A DNA stretch of 64,000 bases from Psychrobacillus insolitus (GTDB lineage: Bacteria; Bacillota; Bacilli; Bacillales_A; Planococcaceae): positions 434,001-498,000 of the forward strand of contig NZ_QKZI01000001.1 of the NCBI RefSeq assembly GCF_003254155.1, read 5' to 3'. The notes below the pieces were generated by a model. It made no database searches and was not told the origin of the DNA. It worked only from the letters and a program-made list of their open reading frames with translations. The position numbers and the translations under genes were made by a program. This document shows, piece by piece, positions 18,452 through 28,667 of the stretch. Positions within the stretch are counted from its first letter, which is position 1, and every line of letters begins with the position of its first letter.

Positions 18452-19387
18452 ATGTTGTTAGAAAAATTCAATTTATTTCTCCAAAGATGGATGCCTATTT
18501 TAACACCACTTAGTTTAGTTATTGGTGTACTACTTGAAAGTGTAGGACAAAATCTATTATTTATGGTTTCATGGTTATTTGCATTTATGACTTTTGTTAG
18601 TACCTTAGGCATGAAATTTAAAGATGTAAAAGTGTTTGTCAAGTATCCCAAAACCATCCTTTTTAGTATCGCTTTCTTACATATTCTTATGCCTATTTGG
18701 GCTTATTTTTTATCGACAATCATTTTTCAAGATAATCTATTAACAATTGGTTTTGTTTTATCGGTGGCAGTTCCAACAGGTGTTACTAGCGTGATTTGGG
18801 TAACAATTTGTAAAGGGAATTTACCACTTTGTTTATCTATTGTTCTTATTAATACGTTAATATCTCCTCTTGTTATGCCAGCACTACTTCATCTAATTGT
18901 TGGTGAAACAATTGCCATTGACAGTGTTTCGCTTGTTTTAGATTTAGTATGGATGGTTGTATTGCCTTCTATTTTAGGGATTTTAGTAAATGAAATTTCG
19001 AAAGGTTCTATTCAAGCGAAATATGGAAAGAAATTAGCTCCTTTTTCAAAACTTAGCCTTTTTGGCGTTATTATGATTAATAGTAGTGCAATTGCCCCTT
19101 ATTTAAAAAATATTACATGGGAATTGATCGGTGTCATTTTAATTGTACTGCTTATTTCTTTTTCTGGTTATGTTTTCGCTATATTATTAGGACGCATAAT
19201 TTGGAAAGATCAAAGTATAAGAACCACATTTGTGTTTATTGGTGGAATGCGTAATATTTCAGTAGGTGTAATCATCGCCACAACTTATTTCCCTTCAAAG
19301 GTTGCTATGCCTGTAGTTTTCGGCATGCTATTCCAGCAAGTGTTAGCTTCCTTTTTTAGTAAAGTGGTTGAGAAACAGAGTATATGA
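18452..19387 (+). CDS. Bile acid:sodium symporter family (BASS/SBF) transporter
   Basis: A 311-residue protein with about ten hydrophobic segments. Family-like features are the helix-break segment AVPTGVTSVIWVTICKGN (crossover helix region) and the C-terminal FIGGMRNISVGVIIATTYFP. Bacterial members import organic anions or pantothenate-type compounds with sodium; the substrate here is unknown. GAAGAAGG precedes the ATG. Monocistronic. Confidence 0.85.
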   Translation: MLLEKFNLFLQRWMPILTPLSLVIGVLLESVGQNLLFMVSWLFAFMTFVSTLGMKFKDVKVFVKYPKTILFSIAFLHILMPIWAYFLSTIIFQDNLLTIGFVLSVAVPTGVTSVIWVTICKGNLPLCLSIVLINTLISPLVMPALLHLIVGETIAIDSVSLVLDLVWMVVLPSILGILVNEISKGSIQAKYGKKLAPFSKLSLFGVIMINSSAIAPYLKNITWELIGVILIVLLISFSGYVFAILLGRIIWKDQSIRTTFVFIGGMRNISVGVIIATTYFPSKVAMPVVFGMLFQQVLASFFSKVVEKQSI

Positions 19388-19473
19388 TTATTTTTTTTAA
19401 ATAAATAAGCTCTTATGACAATTAATTGAGGTTCAACATTTAGCTGCAGATGATGCATCTTCATAATATATAG

Positions 19474-19677
19474 CTAAAAGCTGCGAAGGAAATTCTTCTG
19501 GAACCTGGTACAGAAGTAATCATAAATGCGGGTCACATGAACGGTATGGATGGTGCAACCGCTATAATCGATACTGCAAAAGAAACAACAGTGTATATGA
19601 TTGGTTTCACTTCTACTAATGGAGAGGTAGTAACAAATCATAAATGGGTAACAGAAAGCGAATTGTCTGCTAAATAA
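19474..19677 (+). pseudogene. 5'-truncated YdhK/DUF1541 lipoprotein remnant
   Basis: An open stretch of 67 codons without a start or signal peptide, preceded by an in-frame TAG, reads EPGTEVIINAGHMNGMDG and ends NHKWVTESELSAK. This is the second DUF1541 repeat of the intact lipoprotein at 47827-48408; the last ~55 bases are nearly identical in DNA, so the copy is recent. Only one of two repeats remains. Confidence 0.85.
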
Positions 19678-19710
19678 TAATGTGTAAAATTGAAAGGCTA
19701 ATTTCTTTTA

Positions 19711-19754
19711 GAGTACAACTGTCTAATATATAGAGACAGTTGTACTCTTTTTTG
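19711..19754 (+). terminator. Terminator behind the YdhK remnant
   Basis: A 14-bp stem GAGTACAACTGTCT/AGACAGTTGTACTC followed by TTTTTTTG. Confidence 0.93.
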
Positions 19755-19979
19755 TTAATTTGAATCCTTCAAAATTACCAAATACTTAGACGAAAACATT
19801 ATTTTATCTACTGTTATTCATTCATACAGATAATAGGTATGCTATAAAAGGAAAACTTTTTTTATAGCTTTAATGGTATATTTATACAAACACTATCTTT
19901 TAGGGACATTTCTTTTAAAAGAGTAGTATCATTATTTAATTCCACTATGTATAATAGGGATTGAAAAGGGGTGCAATAA

Positions 19980-20204
19980 ATGGATGATTCTCTTTATGAT
20001 AAAATGGAAACAGAAATGGTAGCTGGGTTTTATTATTTTATAAACAAAAATATAGATAAAGGTATTCTATCCAATGCCATGCAATCAGAGATTAAACTAA
20101 TTGAACGTACTGCTAAAAGAAGAGGAATCCCATTAGAAGAATTGTATGAAGTAGGTTCACATCTAGTTGAAATGGAAATAGAAAGAAAAGTACTGCCGTT
20201 CTAG
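19980..20204 (+). CDS. Small hypothetical protein
   Basis: A 74-residue soluble, largely helical protein (MDDSLYDKMETEMVAGFYYF...). AAAGGGG at 19966 gives a good ribosome site. Its Lys/Glu-rich second half contains IKLIERTAKRRGIPLEELYEVG. I do not recognise a family; no signal or membrane segment is seen. It stands alone. Confidence 0.6.
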   Translation: MDDSLYDKMETEMVAGFYYFINKNIDKGILSNAMQSEIKLIERTAKRRGIPLEELYEVGSHLVEMEIERKVLPF

Positions 20205-20330
20205 AACACACTTTGCGGCCACTTGACTTTCTTCTAAACCACAAGAAAGACTTCTATGAGGGAGAATAGCTCTTATCAAGGAAAAGCATTGTTGATACAA
20301 ATAATATAGTTGGAAGCTAGTAATTGAAAG

Positions 20331-20489
20331 ATGATGACGAGAAAACTAGCTCTTGTTTATGAATTATTGAAACAACAAGCACATTCGAAAAAAGTATTAA
20401 GTACCATTCTTGGCTATGTATTTGCAACTTATGGAAACTTGATCGCAATGCTGTTACTTTTTTGTTTTCTCTATTATTCTTTTTCTTGA
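20331..20489 (+). CDS. Possible small membrane peptide or gene fragment
   Basis: A 52-codon frame (MMTRKLALVYELLKQQ, then a hydrophobic stretch ending YYSFS) with one membrane segment. No clear ribosome site precedes it, and its end overlaps the converging gene at 20474 by 16 bases. It may be a fragment of a larger lost gene. Confidence 0.25.
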   Translation: MMTRKLALVYELLKQQAHSKKVLSTILGYVFATYGNLIAMLLLFCFLYYSFS

Positions 20490-20926
20490 TCGGCTACTTT
20501 TTCATGAATTTCTACTTCGATTGCTTGGACGTGCTCATTTTTAAGCTCTTGGTGAGGACGAGGTTGGAACCACTGTATTTCTCCTTCATGGACAAAGCCT
20601 TTATATTCTTCCCCTTGAATTTGAATTGTAAATTGTTGACGTTCGTGCAATCTTCCCTCAAATGCTACAGTAAGTTCGACGTCATTTCCATCGCTAGTCG
20701 TACGATGTTCGTTCATCAACTTATAGATACTTTTTTCTAAAGTATCGGTTTTATCGTCACCGATCATTTGTCGCGGGTGTGGTTGAAGCCATTGAATTTC
20801 CTCATTGTGAAAATGACCTTTAAATTCATCGCCTCGAACTTTGACTGTGAATTCGTATCGTTCATAAAGTCGTTCCTCAAATACAGGTTCTAATTCAAAT
20901 TTCTCTAGTTCGTTTTCGAAAGACAT
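20474..20926 (-). CDS. Tandem YheE/DUF5342-like domain protein
   Basis: A 150-residue acidic protein made of two similar ~55-residue units: FEERLYERYEFTVKVRGDEF with EEIQWLQPHPRQ, and FEGRLHERQQFTIQIQGEEY with GEIQWFQPRPHQ. The (G)EIQWxxPxP signature resembles the small B. subtilis YheE (DUF5342) proteins, which have one unit. AGGAGGAAAATA precedes the ATG at 20926. Function unknown; soluble. Confidence 0.6.
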   Translation of the reverse strand: MSFENELEKFELEPVFEERLYERYEFTVKVRGDEFKGHFHNEEIQWLQPHPRQMIGDDKTDTLEKSIYKLMNEHRTTSDGNDVELTVAFEGRLHERQQFTIQIQGEEYKGFVHEGEIQWFQPRPHQELKNEHVQAIEVEIHEKVADQEKE

Positions 20927-21170
20927 TATTTTCCTCCTTTTAGAAATATTCCCCTTCAGTAATTCCCTTAATTAATAATAAATATTCAGCTTTTTCAATA
21001 AATGGACATAATTAATTTCAATTGCTTTCCATTCATTTTATCAATGGTAATAATACTATGTTTAAGGTTCGGTGTGAGAACCCCCTGGCAAAGGAAATAA
21101 ATAGGCTAAGAAATAAACTAGCTTGAAAGAAAATATTCATTAAGGTTTGTATTCATTCAGCTTCTTATGT

Positions 21171-22100
21171 TTAAAGGTTAGGCATTAGTTTTCGGGCAAA
21201 TAAAAAAAGCCATGTGCTTAAGACGAACGGCATAGTGAGAGGTGGCAAACCATAGGGTAGTAAAAAGCTATCCAGACTCGCGGTGATTAGTACAGATATT
21301 ACCGCTGCCAGCAGACCAGAAAAAGGAATCAATTTCTTTTTGTTATGAAAAACGTCCGAAACGGCAAAAATAGTTAATATAGCATTATATCCGTATAATC
21401 CAGAACTCAATAAAGAGTGTTCGCTACCTAGATAATAAGCAGCCAGCAAGGAAATAATGGTTGCATATATAGCGAGCATACCGAGTCTTTTGCTCGCAAA
21501 AAAAATGCCTGCTAGAATGAGAAGACCGCTCCAAATATTATCAAGGAAATAAATTTGTCCAATACTTTTCGTGAAGCCGCTTATCAAATCGACGGGACCA
21601 GAGATATCCAAATGCCAATAAGCCAGACCTTGCGGAACGAGAGAATTAATCACTTCGAAAAACTGTAAACGATGTGAAGCTGTCAGTAAAAACCAGGTAA
21701 GAATAATGTAAGGAAAGGTAAGAGAAGGGACATCAAATGGTTTTGTTAAGTGCATCATCCCTGCTGTGAATACGGTAGCTATCACAGCACTGAACAATGC
21801 GATGATCCAAAGATGATTTCCTTCTAAAAAAATCACCGTTGCTAAACCGGAGAGAGCTGAGTTGAAGCTGAATAAACCTTGAGAAATCAGTTTTTCGTCG
21901 GCACCGCCTATTTTTGCCGTAACTGTTCCGATAAACGAGGACATGAAGGTCATGATGCTTAATGGGACAGAATAGAGAGATATGGCTACGAGCACAATGA
22001 AACCGGTGATGGCATTTTCAATTAATAGAACTTGTGAGATTCCTTTTAGTGAAGCGGAAAACATGGTAAGCACATTTCTTACAGTTAGATGTGTTTGCAT
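21171..22100 (-). CDS. Urea transporter
   Basis: A 309-residue membrane protein of the urea transporter (UT/Yut) family, with two homologous halves each containing a selectivity-filter segment: LFSFNSALSGLA and GLYGYNAILTIFA, and each followed by a proline-rich turn (VPSLTFPYI, LPPLTMPFV). Homologues are channel-like facilitators of urea entry. It is divergent from, and about 500 bases away from, the urease operon, so it would feed it. GGAGC precedes the ATG at 22100. Confidence 0.9.
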   Translation of the reverse strand: MQTHLTVRNVLTMFSASLKGISQVLLIENAITGFIVLVAISLYSVPLSIMTFMSSFIGTVTAKIGGADEKLISQGLFSFNSALSGLATVIFLEGNHLWIIALFSAVIATVFTAGMMHLTKPFDVPSLTFPYIILTWFLLTASHRLQFFEVINSLVPQGLAYWHLDISGPVDLISGFTKSIGQIYFLDNIWSGLLILAGIFFASKRLGMLAIYATIISLLAAYYLGSEHSLLSSGLYGYNAILTIFAVSDVFHNKKKLIPFSGLLAAVISVLITASLDSFLLPYGLPPLTMPFVLSTWLFLFARKLMPNL

Positions 22101-22329
22101 AAAAAAGCTCCTTTAATAAATTTCCACGTCAAGTTGCTGAAAGTCGAATATTTCTTTTTAGCTGCTAAAAAAGTGGGAGTTATTGTCGTCACTGCCTCAC
22201 TTGCTTTCGCATCGATTTTCCCGATAATTTCTTTACTAGTTTTTCGTTCTGTCAGTGTTAGTAATGGCTTATTTTTTCTTTTACAACTATCCATTTAAGT
22301 TCACTTGAATATACTTATTTGTACACGCA

Positions 22330-22386
22330 AAAACACCTCCGATATGGGAATACTTTTTTGAAGTATTCCCATATCGGAGGTGTTTT
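22330..22386. repeat. Perfect 26-bp inverted repeat between the urea transporter and urease operon
   Basis: AAACACCTCCGATATGGGAA... (22330-22355) and its exact complement (22361-22386) are separated by a 5-base loop. It has A and T runs on both outer sides, so it can act as a terminator in either direction, yet it sits in a divergent intergenic region, 224 bases before ureA. No other feature is seen in 22101-22610. Confidence 0.85.
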
Positions 22387-22610
22387 ATATTGTTTCAATA
22401 TTATAGGTTAGTCTACTTAATCATACACGGGTTATCTGTGACTTTTCATCTTAAGTTGTTGTATTTGATTATATAACTATCCAATTTAAATAAAGAGTTA
22501 AAAATTCATGTATAAAAATTGGTGTATATAGAAATTGATATATGAGCTTATCGTATATTAATTAGCTGGAAAAAAACCCGAGAAATTTATTGTGAAATGG
22601 AGGAACTTGT

Positions 22611-22913
22611 ATGCATTTGTTGCCTAGAGAACAAGAAAAATTATTAATTGTTGTGGCAGCTGATTTGGCTAGACGTCGAAAAGAACGAGGACTGAAGCTG
22701 AATCACCCGGAAGCAGTTTCCTTGATTACGTATGAAATTTTAGAGGGAGCCCGTGACGGTAAAACCGTTGCCGAGTTAATGGAATACGGTGCAACGATTT
22801 TAACGGTCGAAGATGTCATGGAAGGCGTGGCCGATATGATTCATGATGTGCAAGTAGAAGCGACGTTTCCGGATGGTGTAAAACTTGTGACTGTCCACGT
22901 GCCAATACGATAA
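22611..22913 (+). CDS. ureA: Urease subunit gamma
   Basis: A 100-residue protein with all the family landmarks: [40 protein letters not shown] and [13 protein letters not shown]. Full standard length. A structural subunit of the cytoplasmic nickel urease (alpha-beta-gamma)3. First gene of an eight-gene cluster; AATGGAGG lies before the ATG. Confidence 0.98.
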   Translation: MHLLPREQEKLLIVVAADLARRRKERGLKLNHPEAVSLITYEILEGARDGKTVAELMEYGATILTVEDVMEGVADMIHDVQVEATFPDGVKLVTVHVPIR

Positions 22914-22927
22914 GGAGGAATTTTTGA

Positions 22928-23245
22928 ATGATACCTGGAGAATACATTTTAAAGTCGGAAGATATTGTTTGCAATGAAGGGAAGGAAACGAAAAAGATTT
23001 CCGTTTTAAATAAAGGAGACCGTCCCGTTCAGGTAGGATCCCACTTTCATTTTTATGAAATCAATACAAGCCTTGAATTTAATCGTGAAGCAGCCTTTGG
23101 ATTTCGTTTAGATATTCCAGCGGGTTCAGCTGTTCGTTTTGAGCCAGGTGACAAAAAAGAAGTACAATTGGTCGTGTTCACAGGGGAAAGACGTGTATAT
23201 GGATTAAACAATAAAACAGAGGGATCATTAGATCAGGGGGAATAA
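22928..23245 (+). CDS. ureB: Urease subunit beta
   Basis: A 105-residue subunit with [30 protein letters not shown] and [15 protein letters not shown] typical of UreB. It begins 14 bases after ureA with AAGGAGG between them. Structural partner of UreA and UreC; a separate gene as in Bacillales, not fused. Confidence 0.98.
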   Translation: MIPGEYILKSEDIVCNEGKETKKISVLNKGDRPVQVGSHFHFYEINTSLEFNREAAFGFRLDIPAGSAVRFEPGDKKEVQLVVFTGERRVYGLNNKTEGSLDQGE

Positions 23246-23247
23246 AT

Positions 23248-24960
23248 ATGAGCTTTCGTATGACGAGAAAACAATATTCTGATATGTATGGTCCAACAAC
23301 AGGTGATGCCATTCGTCTAGCGGATACAGAGTTGTTTATTGAAATTGAAAAAGACTTTACAAGATACGGAGATGAAGTGGTTTTCGGTGGAGGTAAAGTG
23401 ATCCGTGATGGAATGGGCAGTCACCCTCTCGCCGTCCGTGCCGATAATGTTCCGGACCTTGTGATTACCAACGTCATTGTGCTGGATTATACAGGTATTT
23501 ACAAAGCGGATGTAGCAGTCCGAGACGGGAAGATTTTTGCCATTGGAAAAGCAGGTAACCTGCTTTTAATGGATGGTGTGACGATTACGATCGGTGCATC
23601 TACTGAAATTATTGCCGGTGAAGGGAAGGTTTTGACGGCAGGCGGAATCGATACGCATGTTCATTTCATTAATCCAGCTCAAATAGAAACCGCTCTAACT
23701 GCTGGCTTGACAACGCTGATCGGTGGTGGAACAGGTCCTGCTGAAGGGTCGAAAGCGACAACTGTTACCCCAGGTGAATGGAATATTCACCGAATGCTTG
23801 AAGCAGCGGAAGATATGCCGATTAATGTTGGATTTCTAGGGAAAGGACACGCCGGTGCAGAAGAGCCGCTTTCGGAGCAAATTCGGGCTGGTGCGATTGG
23901 GCTGAAGGTCCATGAAGACTGGGGTGCAACACGTTCAGCGATTGATTTGTCTTTAAAAGTCGCTGATGAATATGATGTTCAAGTCGCACTCCACTCAGAT
24001 ACATTGAATGAGGGCGGCTTTGCGGAAGATACAGCGTCCGCGTTTAAAGGTCGCGTAATTCATACGTACCACACGGAAGGTGCGGGAGGTGGTCATGCGC
24101 CGGACATTATTAAATTAGCCAGCTATCCGAATGTGCTCCCCTCTTCTACTAATCCGACGCTTCCTTACACAGTGAATACAATTGATGAGCATCTTGATAT
24201 GCTAATGGTGTGTCATCATTTAAGTCCGGATATTCCAGAAGATGTCGCGTTTGCTGATTCGCGGATTCGTGGTGAAACGATTGCAGCGGAAGATATTTTA
24301 CAGGATATGGGTGTGTTTAGTATGACGAGTTCCGACTCGCAGGCGATGGGACGTATTGGGGAAGTCATTTTACGGACATGGCAAACAGCGGATAAAATGA
24401 AAAAACAGCGGGGGAAACTTGAAGGTGATGTAGGTGTTGGCGATAACAATCGTATAAAACGTTACGTTGCGAAATATACAATCAATCCAGCCATCACACA
24501 TGGGATTTCTGAGTACGTAGGTTCGATTGAAGTGGGTAAATTTGCCGATCTTGTAGTATGGGATCCGCAATTTTTTGGCATGAAACCGAACATGATTTTA
24601 AAAGGTGGCTTGGTTGTTCAAAGTTTAATGGGAGATGCAAATGCTTCCATTCCGACGCCGCAGCCAGTTTTATACCGTCCAATGTATGCTGCCATGGGAA
24701 AAGCAAAATATAAGAGCTCCATTACTTTCGTCTCAAAAGCAGCGTATGAAGATGGCGTTCATAAAAAATTAGGACTCCAAAAGCTGGTCCTTCCTGTACA
24801 CAGCATTCGATCATTGACGAAAAAAGACATGAAACTAAACGATGCCACACCTGAAATCAAGGTCGATCCAGAAACGTATGAAGTACGTGTGGATGGAGAG
24901 CATCTTACATGTGAACCGGTAGACGTCGTGCCTATGGGACAACGTTATTTCTTATTTTGA
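23248..24960 (+). CDS. ureC: Urease subunit alpha (catalytic)
   Basis: A 570-residue catalytic subunit. Residue numbers computed from the ATG coincide with Sporosarcina pasteurii urease: His137 and His139 in HVHF, Lys220 in GLKVHEDWG (the lysine that becomes carbamylated and bridges the nickels), and Cys322-His323 in MVCHHL on the mobile flap. It hydrolyses urea to ammonia and carbamate. It starts 2 bases after ureB, so translation is coupled. Full length; no disabling change seen. Confidence 0.99.
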   Translation: MSFRMTRKQYSDMYGPTTGDAIRLADTELFIEIEKDFTRYGDEVVFGGGKVIRDGMGSHPLAVRADNVPDLVITNVIVLDYTGIYKADVAVRDGKIFAIGKAGNLLLMDGVTITIGASTEIIAGEGKVLTAGGIDTHVHFINPAQIETALTAGLTTLIGGGTGPAEGSKATTVTPGEWNIHRMLEAAEDMPINVGFLGKGHAGAEEPLSEQIRAGAIGLKVHEDWGATRSAIDLSLKVADEYDVQVALHSDTLNEGGFAEDTASAFKGRVIHTYHTEGAGGGHAPDIIKLASYPNVLPSSTNPTLPYTVNTIDEHLDMLMVCHHLSPDIPEDVAFADSRIRGETIAAEDILQDMGVFSMTSSDSQAMGRIGEVILRTWQTADKMKKQRGKLEGDVGVGDNNRIKRYVAKYTINPAITHGISEYVGSIEVGKFADLVVWDPQFFGMKPNMILKGGLVVQSLMGDANASIPTPQPVLYRPMYAAMGKAKYKSSITFVSKAAYEDGVHKKLGLQKLVLPVHSIRSLTKKDMKLNDATPEIKVDPETYEVRVDGEHLTCEPVDVVPMGQRYFLF

Positions 24961-24969
24961 GGTGAAAAG

Positions 24970-25425
24970 ATGATTATTGAGAAAATTGTGGGACATATTG
25001 ATGAGCTTGATTCGGATCTTGTTGCTGGTACACACAAAGAAAAAGTGTATCTTGAAAGTAGTGACTTAGTAAAACGAATTCAACGCGTCAAAACAGATCA
25101 TGGTCGTGAGATTGGCATTCGTTTAAGCGAATCCCGCGAGTTGAGTGCAGGTGACGTACTGTACATGGATGAAAAAAATATCATATTAATTGAGGTATTT
25201 CCAGATGATGTGATCGTTATTGAGCCAAGGAACATGAATGAGATGGGAACGATTGCTCATCAGCTTGGCAACCGGCATCTGCCAGCTCAATTTGAAGATG
25301 ATAAGATGCTCGTTCAATACGACTATCTTGTTGAGGAACTACTTGAGGATCTCGGTCTCCCGTATGTGCGTGAAAAACGGAAAGTGAAGAAAGCATTCCG
25401 GCATATAGGACATAGTCATGGATAA
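24970..25425 (+). CDS. ureE: Urease accessory protein UreE (nickel chaperone)
   Basis: A 151-residue nickel metallochaperone with N-terminal substrate-peptide-like domain and C-terminal metal domain containing GNRHLPAQ (the conserved interface His). It has only a short histidine tail (HIGHSHG), so it is the non-His-rich type. The end overlaps ureF by 8 bases. Confidence 0.96.
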   Translation: MIIEKIVGHIDELDSDLVAGTHKEKVYLESSDLVKRIQRVKTDHGREIGIRLSESRELSAGDVLYMDEKNIILIEVFPDDVIVIEPRNMNEMGTIAHQLGNRHLPAQFEDDKMLVQYDYLVEELLEDLGLPYVREKRKVKKAFRHIGHSHG

Positions 25426-26104
25426 CTATTTGCTGCCATTATTCCAGTTATGTGATTCCAACTTGCCGACAGGAGCTTTTAGTCATTCATTCGGATTGGA
25501 AACGTACATACAGGAAAATAAAGTACATGATAAAGACAGTTTTTCAGAATGGTTACGAATGTATGTATTAGGGCAGCTCATCTGTACAGATGGGTTAGCC
25601 TGTCGACTTGCTTATGAAGCGCTTGAGCAAAGTGATGCCCAGACGATCTGGGCACTTGACCGGAAAATAACGGTGCAAGCACTTCCAAGAGAAACGCGAG
25701 AAGGAACACATAAGATCGGTTATCGCATGTTGACTATTGGAAATGATTTGTATCCATCTCCTTTATTATCGTTGTATAAAGAAAAAACAGTTAATGGAGA
25801 AGCGTTTGGTCATCCTGCGATTGTGTTTACAATTATTGCTCACCAGTTAAATGTCCCGTTGAATGTCATTTTATCCACGTATCTTTATTCGTCTATATCG
25901 AGTCTTACCCAAAATGCAGTGCGTGGTATACCACTCGGTCAAACATCCGGGCAGTTTATTTTACGTGATATTCAACAGTGGATTACAAAAGCAGTTGAAC
26001 AAATTAGAACGATGGATATCGCCGATTTTGGCGCGGTGGCCCCAGGTTTGGAGATTTCTCAGATGAAACATGAACGGGTACTAATCCGTATTTTTATGTC
26101 ATAA
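25418..26104 (+). CDS. ureF: Urease accessory protein UreF
   Basis: A 228-residue helical protein starting [20 protein letters not shown], with FGLETYIQ and [14 protein letters not shown], as in UreF. It binds UreD on apo-urease and regulates the UreG GTPase during nickel insertion. Start overlaps ureE; the next gene follows 22 bases later. Confidence 0.96.
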   Translation: MDNYLLPLFQLCDSNLPTGAFSHSFGLETYIQENKVHDKDSFSEWLRMYVLGQLICTDGLACRLAYEALEQSDAQTIWALDRKITVQALPRETREGTHKIGYRMLTIGNDLYPSPLLSLYKEKTVNGEAFGHPAIVFTIIAHQLNVPLNVILSTYLYSSISSLTQNAVRGIPLGQTSGQFILRDIQQWITKAVEQIRTMDIADFGAVAPGLEISQMKHERVLIRIFMS

Positions 26105-26126
26105 GAATGAAAGGACGTGCTTTTAA

Positions 26127-26738
26127 ATGGAACCGATTAAAATTGGTGTAGGCGGCCCAGTTGGTGCCGGTAAAACAATGCTTGTCGAAAAATTAACACG
26201 TCATATGAAGGATGATATTAGCATGGCGGCAATTACGAACGATATTTACACGAAGGAAGATGCTAAGTACTTAATAAATCATGGTGTATTGGCTGATGAC
26301 CGAATTATTGGTGTTGAAACTGGCGGCTGTCCTCATACAGCGATTCGTGAGGATACGTCAATGAATAGTGCAGCGATTGAAGAGTTGAAAAAACGCCACA
26401 CTGATTTGGACTTGATCTTCGTGGAAAGCGGCGGCGATAATTTAGCAGCTACATTTAGCCCTGAACTTGTTGACTTTTCCATCTATATTATCGACGTAGC
26501 CCAGGGAGAGAAAATTCCGCGTAAAGGCGGACAAGGAATGATTAAATCAGATCTTTTCATCATTAATAAAATTGATCTCGCTCCGTATGTACATGCAAAT
26601 TTGGATGTCATGGCTGCGGATACAAAAGTGTTCCGAGGCGAAAGGCCATTTGTTTTCACCAACTTGCAAGACAATACAGGTCTTGATAAAGTCATCAGCT
26701 GGATTAAACAAAACGCTTTACTCACCGGGTTGAATTAA
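26127..26738 (+). CDS. ureG: Urease accessory GTPase UreG
   Basis: A 203-residue SIMIBI GTPase: P-loop [25 protein letters not shown], the metal-binding Cys-Pro-His in [15 protein letters not shown], and base-recognition [12 protein letters not shown] hydrolysis drives nickel delivery and lysine carbamylation in UreC. Highly conserved and intact. Confidence 0.98.
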   Translation: MEPIKIGVGGPVGAGKTMLVEKLTRHMKDDISMAAITNDIYTKEDAKYLINHGVLADDRIIGVETGGCPHTAIREDTSMNSAAIEELKKRHTDLDLIFVESGGDNLAATFSPELVDFSIYIIDVAQGEKIPRKGGQGMIKSDLFIINKIDLAPYVHANLDVMAADTKVFRGERPFVFTNLQDNTGLDKVISWIKQNALLTGLN

Positions 26739-26739
26739 G

Positions 26740-27564
26740 ATGGACAAATGGACAGGCGTGCTGCGTCTGAGCATGGAGAAAAAACGGGATAAGACGGTAA
26801 CGAAACAAATATATTTCCAAGGTGCATTTAAAATGCTGCGTCCCCATTATCTTGATAACAGCGGCCAAGCATGTTATTTTCTCATTAACCCAGGGGGAGG
26901 ATATGTAGATGGAGACCGTTACCGGATGGAAATTACACTTGAGGAACAAGCTGAGCTGATATTGACGACACAGTCTGCGACGAAAGTGTACAGAACACCG
27001 CATACACCCGTTCTTCAAGAAAATGAAATTGTCTTGAAAAAAGGCAGTGTACTTGAATACATTCCTGATCCGCTTATAGCCTATCGTAATGCCAAGTATA
27101 AGCAAAATACGATCATTCGGATGGAAAGTGGAGCTACTCTTTTTTACAGTGACATTTTAACACCAGGCTGGTCTCCGGACGGAGAGTGGTTTAAGTATGA
27201 TTTACTTCAGCTGAAAAATGAAATTTATTTAGATGGAAAGTTGGTTTTATTTGACCATTTAAAACTCCAACCCATAGAAGCCGGTGTGGACGGAATCGGT
27301 TATATGGAAGGATATACTCATCTAGGTTCGATAATTGTGATTAGTGAAAAAGTAAATGAGGACGTACTTCAAGGGTTGTATAATGTAATCGAAAAAGATT
27401 TAGGCGCGTGCAAAGCAGGACTGTCCCTCTTGACAGAAAGCGGTTTTACAGTGCGTATACTGGCTCATTCTACACAAAAAGTTGAGGAACTTATAGTTGC
27501 TTGCAGCACGTTCCTCCGCAAAGAGTGGTATGATCGCCATCCAGTTACCTTACGAAAATATTAA
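26740..27564 (+). CDS. ureD: Urease accessory protein UreD
   Basis: A 274-residue beta-rich protein with YFQGAFKMLRPHYLD, LINPGGGYVDGDRY and TTQSATKVYRT, the UreD hallmarks. It is the scaffold that binds apo-urease and UreF. It starts one base after the ureG stop. Placement after ureG matches the Bacillus sp. TB-90 order ureABCEFGD. Confidence 0.96.
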   Translation: MDKWTGVLRLSMEKKRDKTVTKQIYFQGAFKMLRPHYLDNSGQACYFLINPGGGYVDGDRYRMEITLEEQAELILTTQSATKVYRTPHTPVLQENEIVLKKGSVLEYIPDPLIAYRNAKYKQNTIIRMESGATLFYSDILTPGWSPDGEWFKYDLLQLKNEIYLDGKLVLFDHLKLQPIEAGVDGIGYMEGYTHLGSIIVISEKVNEDVLQGLYNVIEKDLGACKAGLSLLTESGFTVRILAHSTQKVEELIVACSTFLRKEWYDRHPVTLRKY

Positions 27565-27625
27565 TCAGATCAATATTTTGATGGACAAAAATGTTGATTG
27601 AATTAAAGATAGAAAGGGGTTTTAG

Positions 27626-28288
27626 ATGGATGTCACGTTGTTTTCAATTTTATCACTAGGTTTTATACTGGGCATTAAACATGCGATTGAGCCGGATCAT
27701 ATTATTGCCGTTTCAACAATTGCTAGCAGAAGTAAAAAATTATCGCAATCGGCTTTAGCAGGTGTTTTTTGGGGAATCGGCCACACGGCTACTTTGTTTT
27801 TTATTGGGATTACTTTTATTTTAATGAAAAATAGCATTTCAGATAAAGTATCCATGTCACTCGAATTTTTAGTCGGTGTCATGCTTGTCTACTTAGGAAT
27901 AGTCAACGTTTTGTCAGCGAATAAAAATCATCGTCATGACCATGGAAATCATAGTCAGTATGGTGATAAACATTATTTTGTTAAGTCGTCTTTCATCGGT
28001 CTCGTGCATGGGCTGGCTGGAAGTGCTGCAATAGTTTTATTGACGATGAGCACAGTAAATAGCTTTTGGCAGAGCGCTACATATATTCTTATTTTTGGAG
28101 GAGGTACGATAGCAGGGATGCTCCTTTTTACAACTGTGATTGGTATACCATTCGTGTTTAGTTCTTCTAAAAAAGAAATTAATTCTTTGTTTACGATTAT
28201 CTCTGGTTTCATCAGTGTATTATTTGGCTTGTACTATATGTACAATCTAGCAATTAACGATGGACTTCTTTCACTATTTTTCAAATAG
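27626..28288 (+). CDS. ureH: UreH-type nickel permease
   Basis: A 220-residue membrane protein with six or seven segments and the nickel-transport motif HAIEPDH (H-x4-D-H) in the first helix, plus a second HGLAGSAA segment and a His-rich cytoplasmic loop (NHRHDHGNHSQ). It corresponds to UreH of Bacillus sp. TB-90, a nickel permease encoded last in the urease operon. AAAGGGG precedes ATG 27626. It supplies Ni2+ for the urease assembled by UreEFGD. Confidence 0.9.
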   Translation: MDVTLFSILSLGFILGIKHAIEPDHIIAVSTIASRSKKLSQSALAGVFWGIGHTATLFFIGITFILMKNSISDKVSMSLEFLVGVMLVYLGIVNVLSANKNHRHDHGNHSQYGDKHYFVKSSFIGLVHGLAGSAAIVLLTMSTVNSFWQSATYILIFGGGTIAGMLLFTTVIGIPFVFSSSKKEINSLFTIISGFISVLFGLYYMYNLAINDGLLSLFFK

Positions 28289-28667
28289 GCGAGTTTTCCG
28301 TCACTGCAAGGGGCGATATACAGTTCTTAGTATTTTGTTTGGCCTTTGGTCCATCAAGAATTGTGCAATTGTGCAATTTTGCAAAGCTACATCAATTCCT
28401 TCACGCTTCCGTCGTTTATTCGATAGCGTTCCTCATTAGCCATCCATGAAAGAATTTGTAAGACAGAGATAATATTCAAAGCCTGAAGTAATTGAAGAGG
28501 AGAAGTATAAATTGAAATTGGCCTTAAAATAAAAGGACCTTAACTAGCTTCTTCTTGAGAAAGGAAGTGAAGGTCCTCCTAACATGGGCTCAATTATAAA
28601 AAGGTACTTGATTGTCGAAGGGTGTCCCAGAAGCTGAATGCTGCTTCTGTAGCATCCGGGTCATAAC
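28289..28667. other. Long gap after the urease cluster
   Basis: Within 28289-28983 I see no gene. An imperfect hairpin AGGACCTT...AAGGTCCT spans about 28532-28578 and a strong terminator follows at 28668-28707. The words TGTGCAATTGTGCAATTTTG near 28363 form a short direct repeat of no known meaning. Confidence 0.5.

Noticed and set aside
22085-22294. Minus-strand frame of 69 codons upstream of the urea transporter, with a plus-strand counterpart at 22089-22298
   Set aside because: No ribosome site on either strand, no recognisable motif, and the minus frame overlaps the ribosome site and start of the urea transporter.
12425-28582. Shared words AGTGAAGRTCCTCCTAAC at 12429 and 28566
   Set aside because: Only about 18 bases, flanks unrelated; could be chance or terminator debris.
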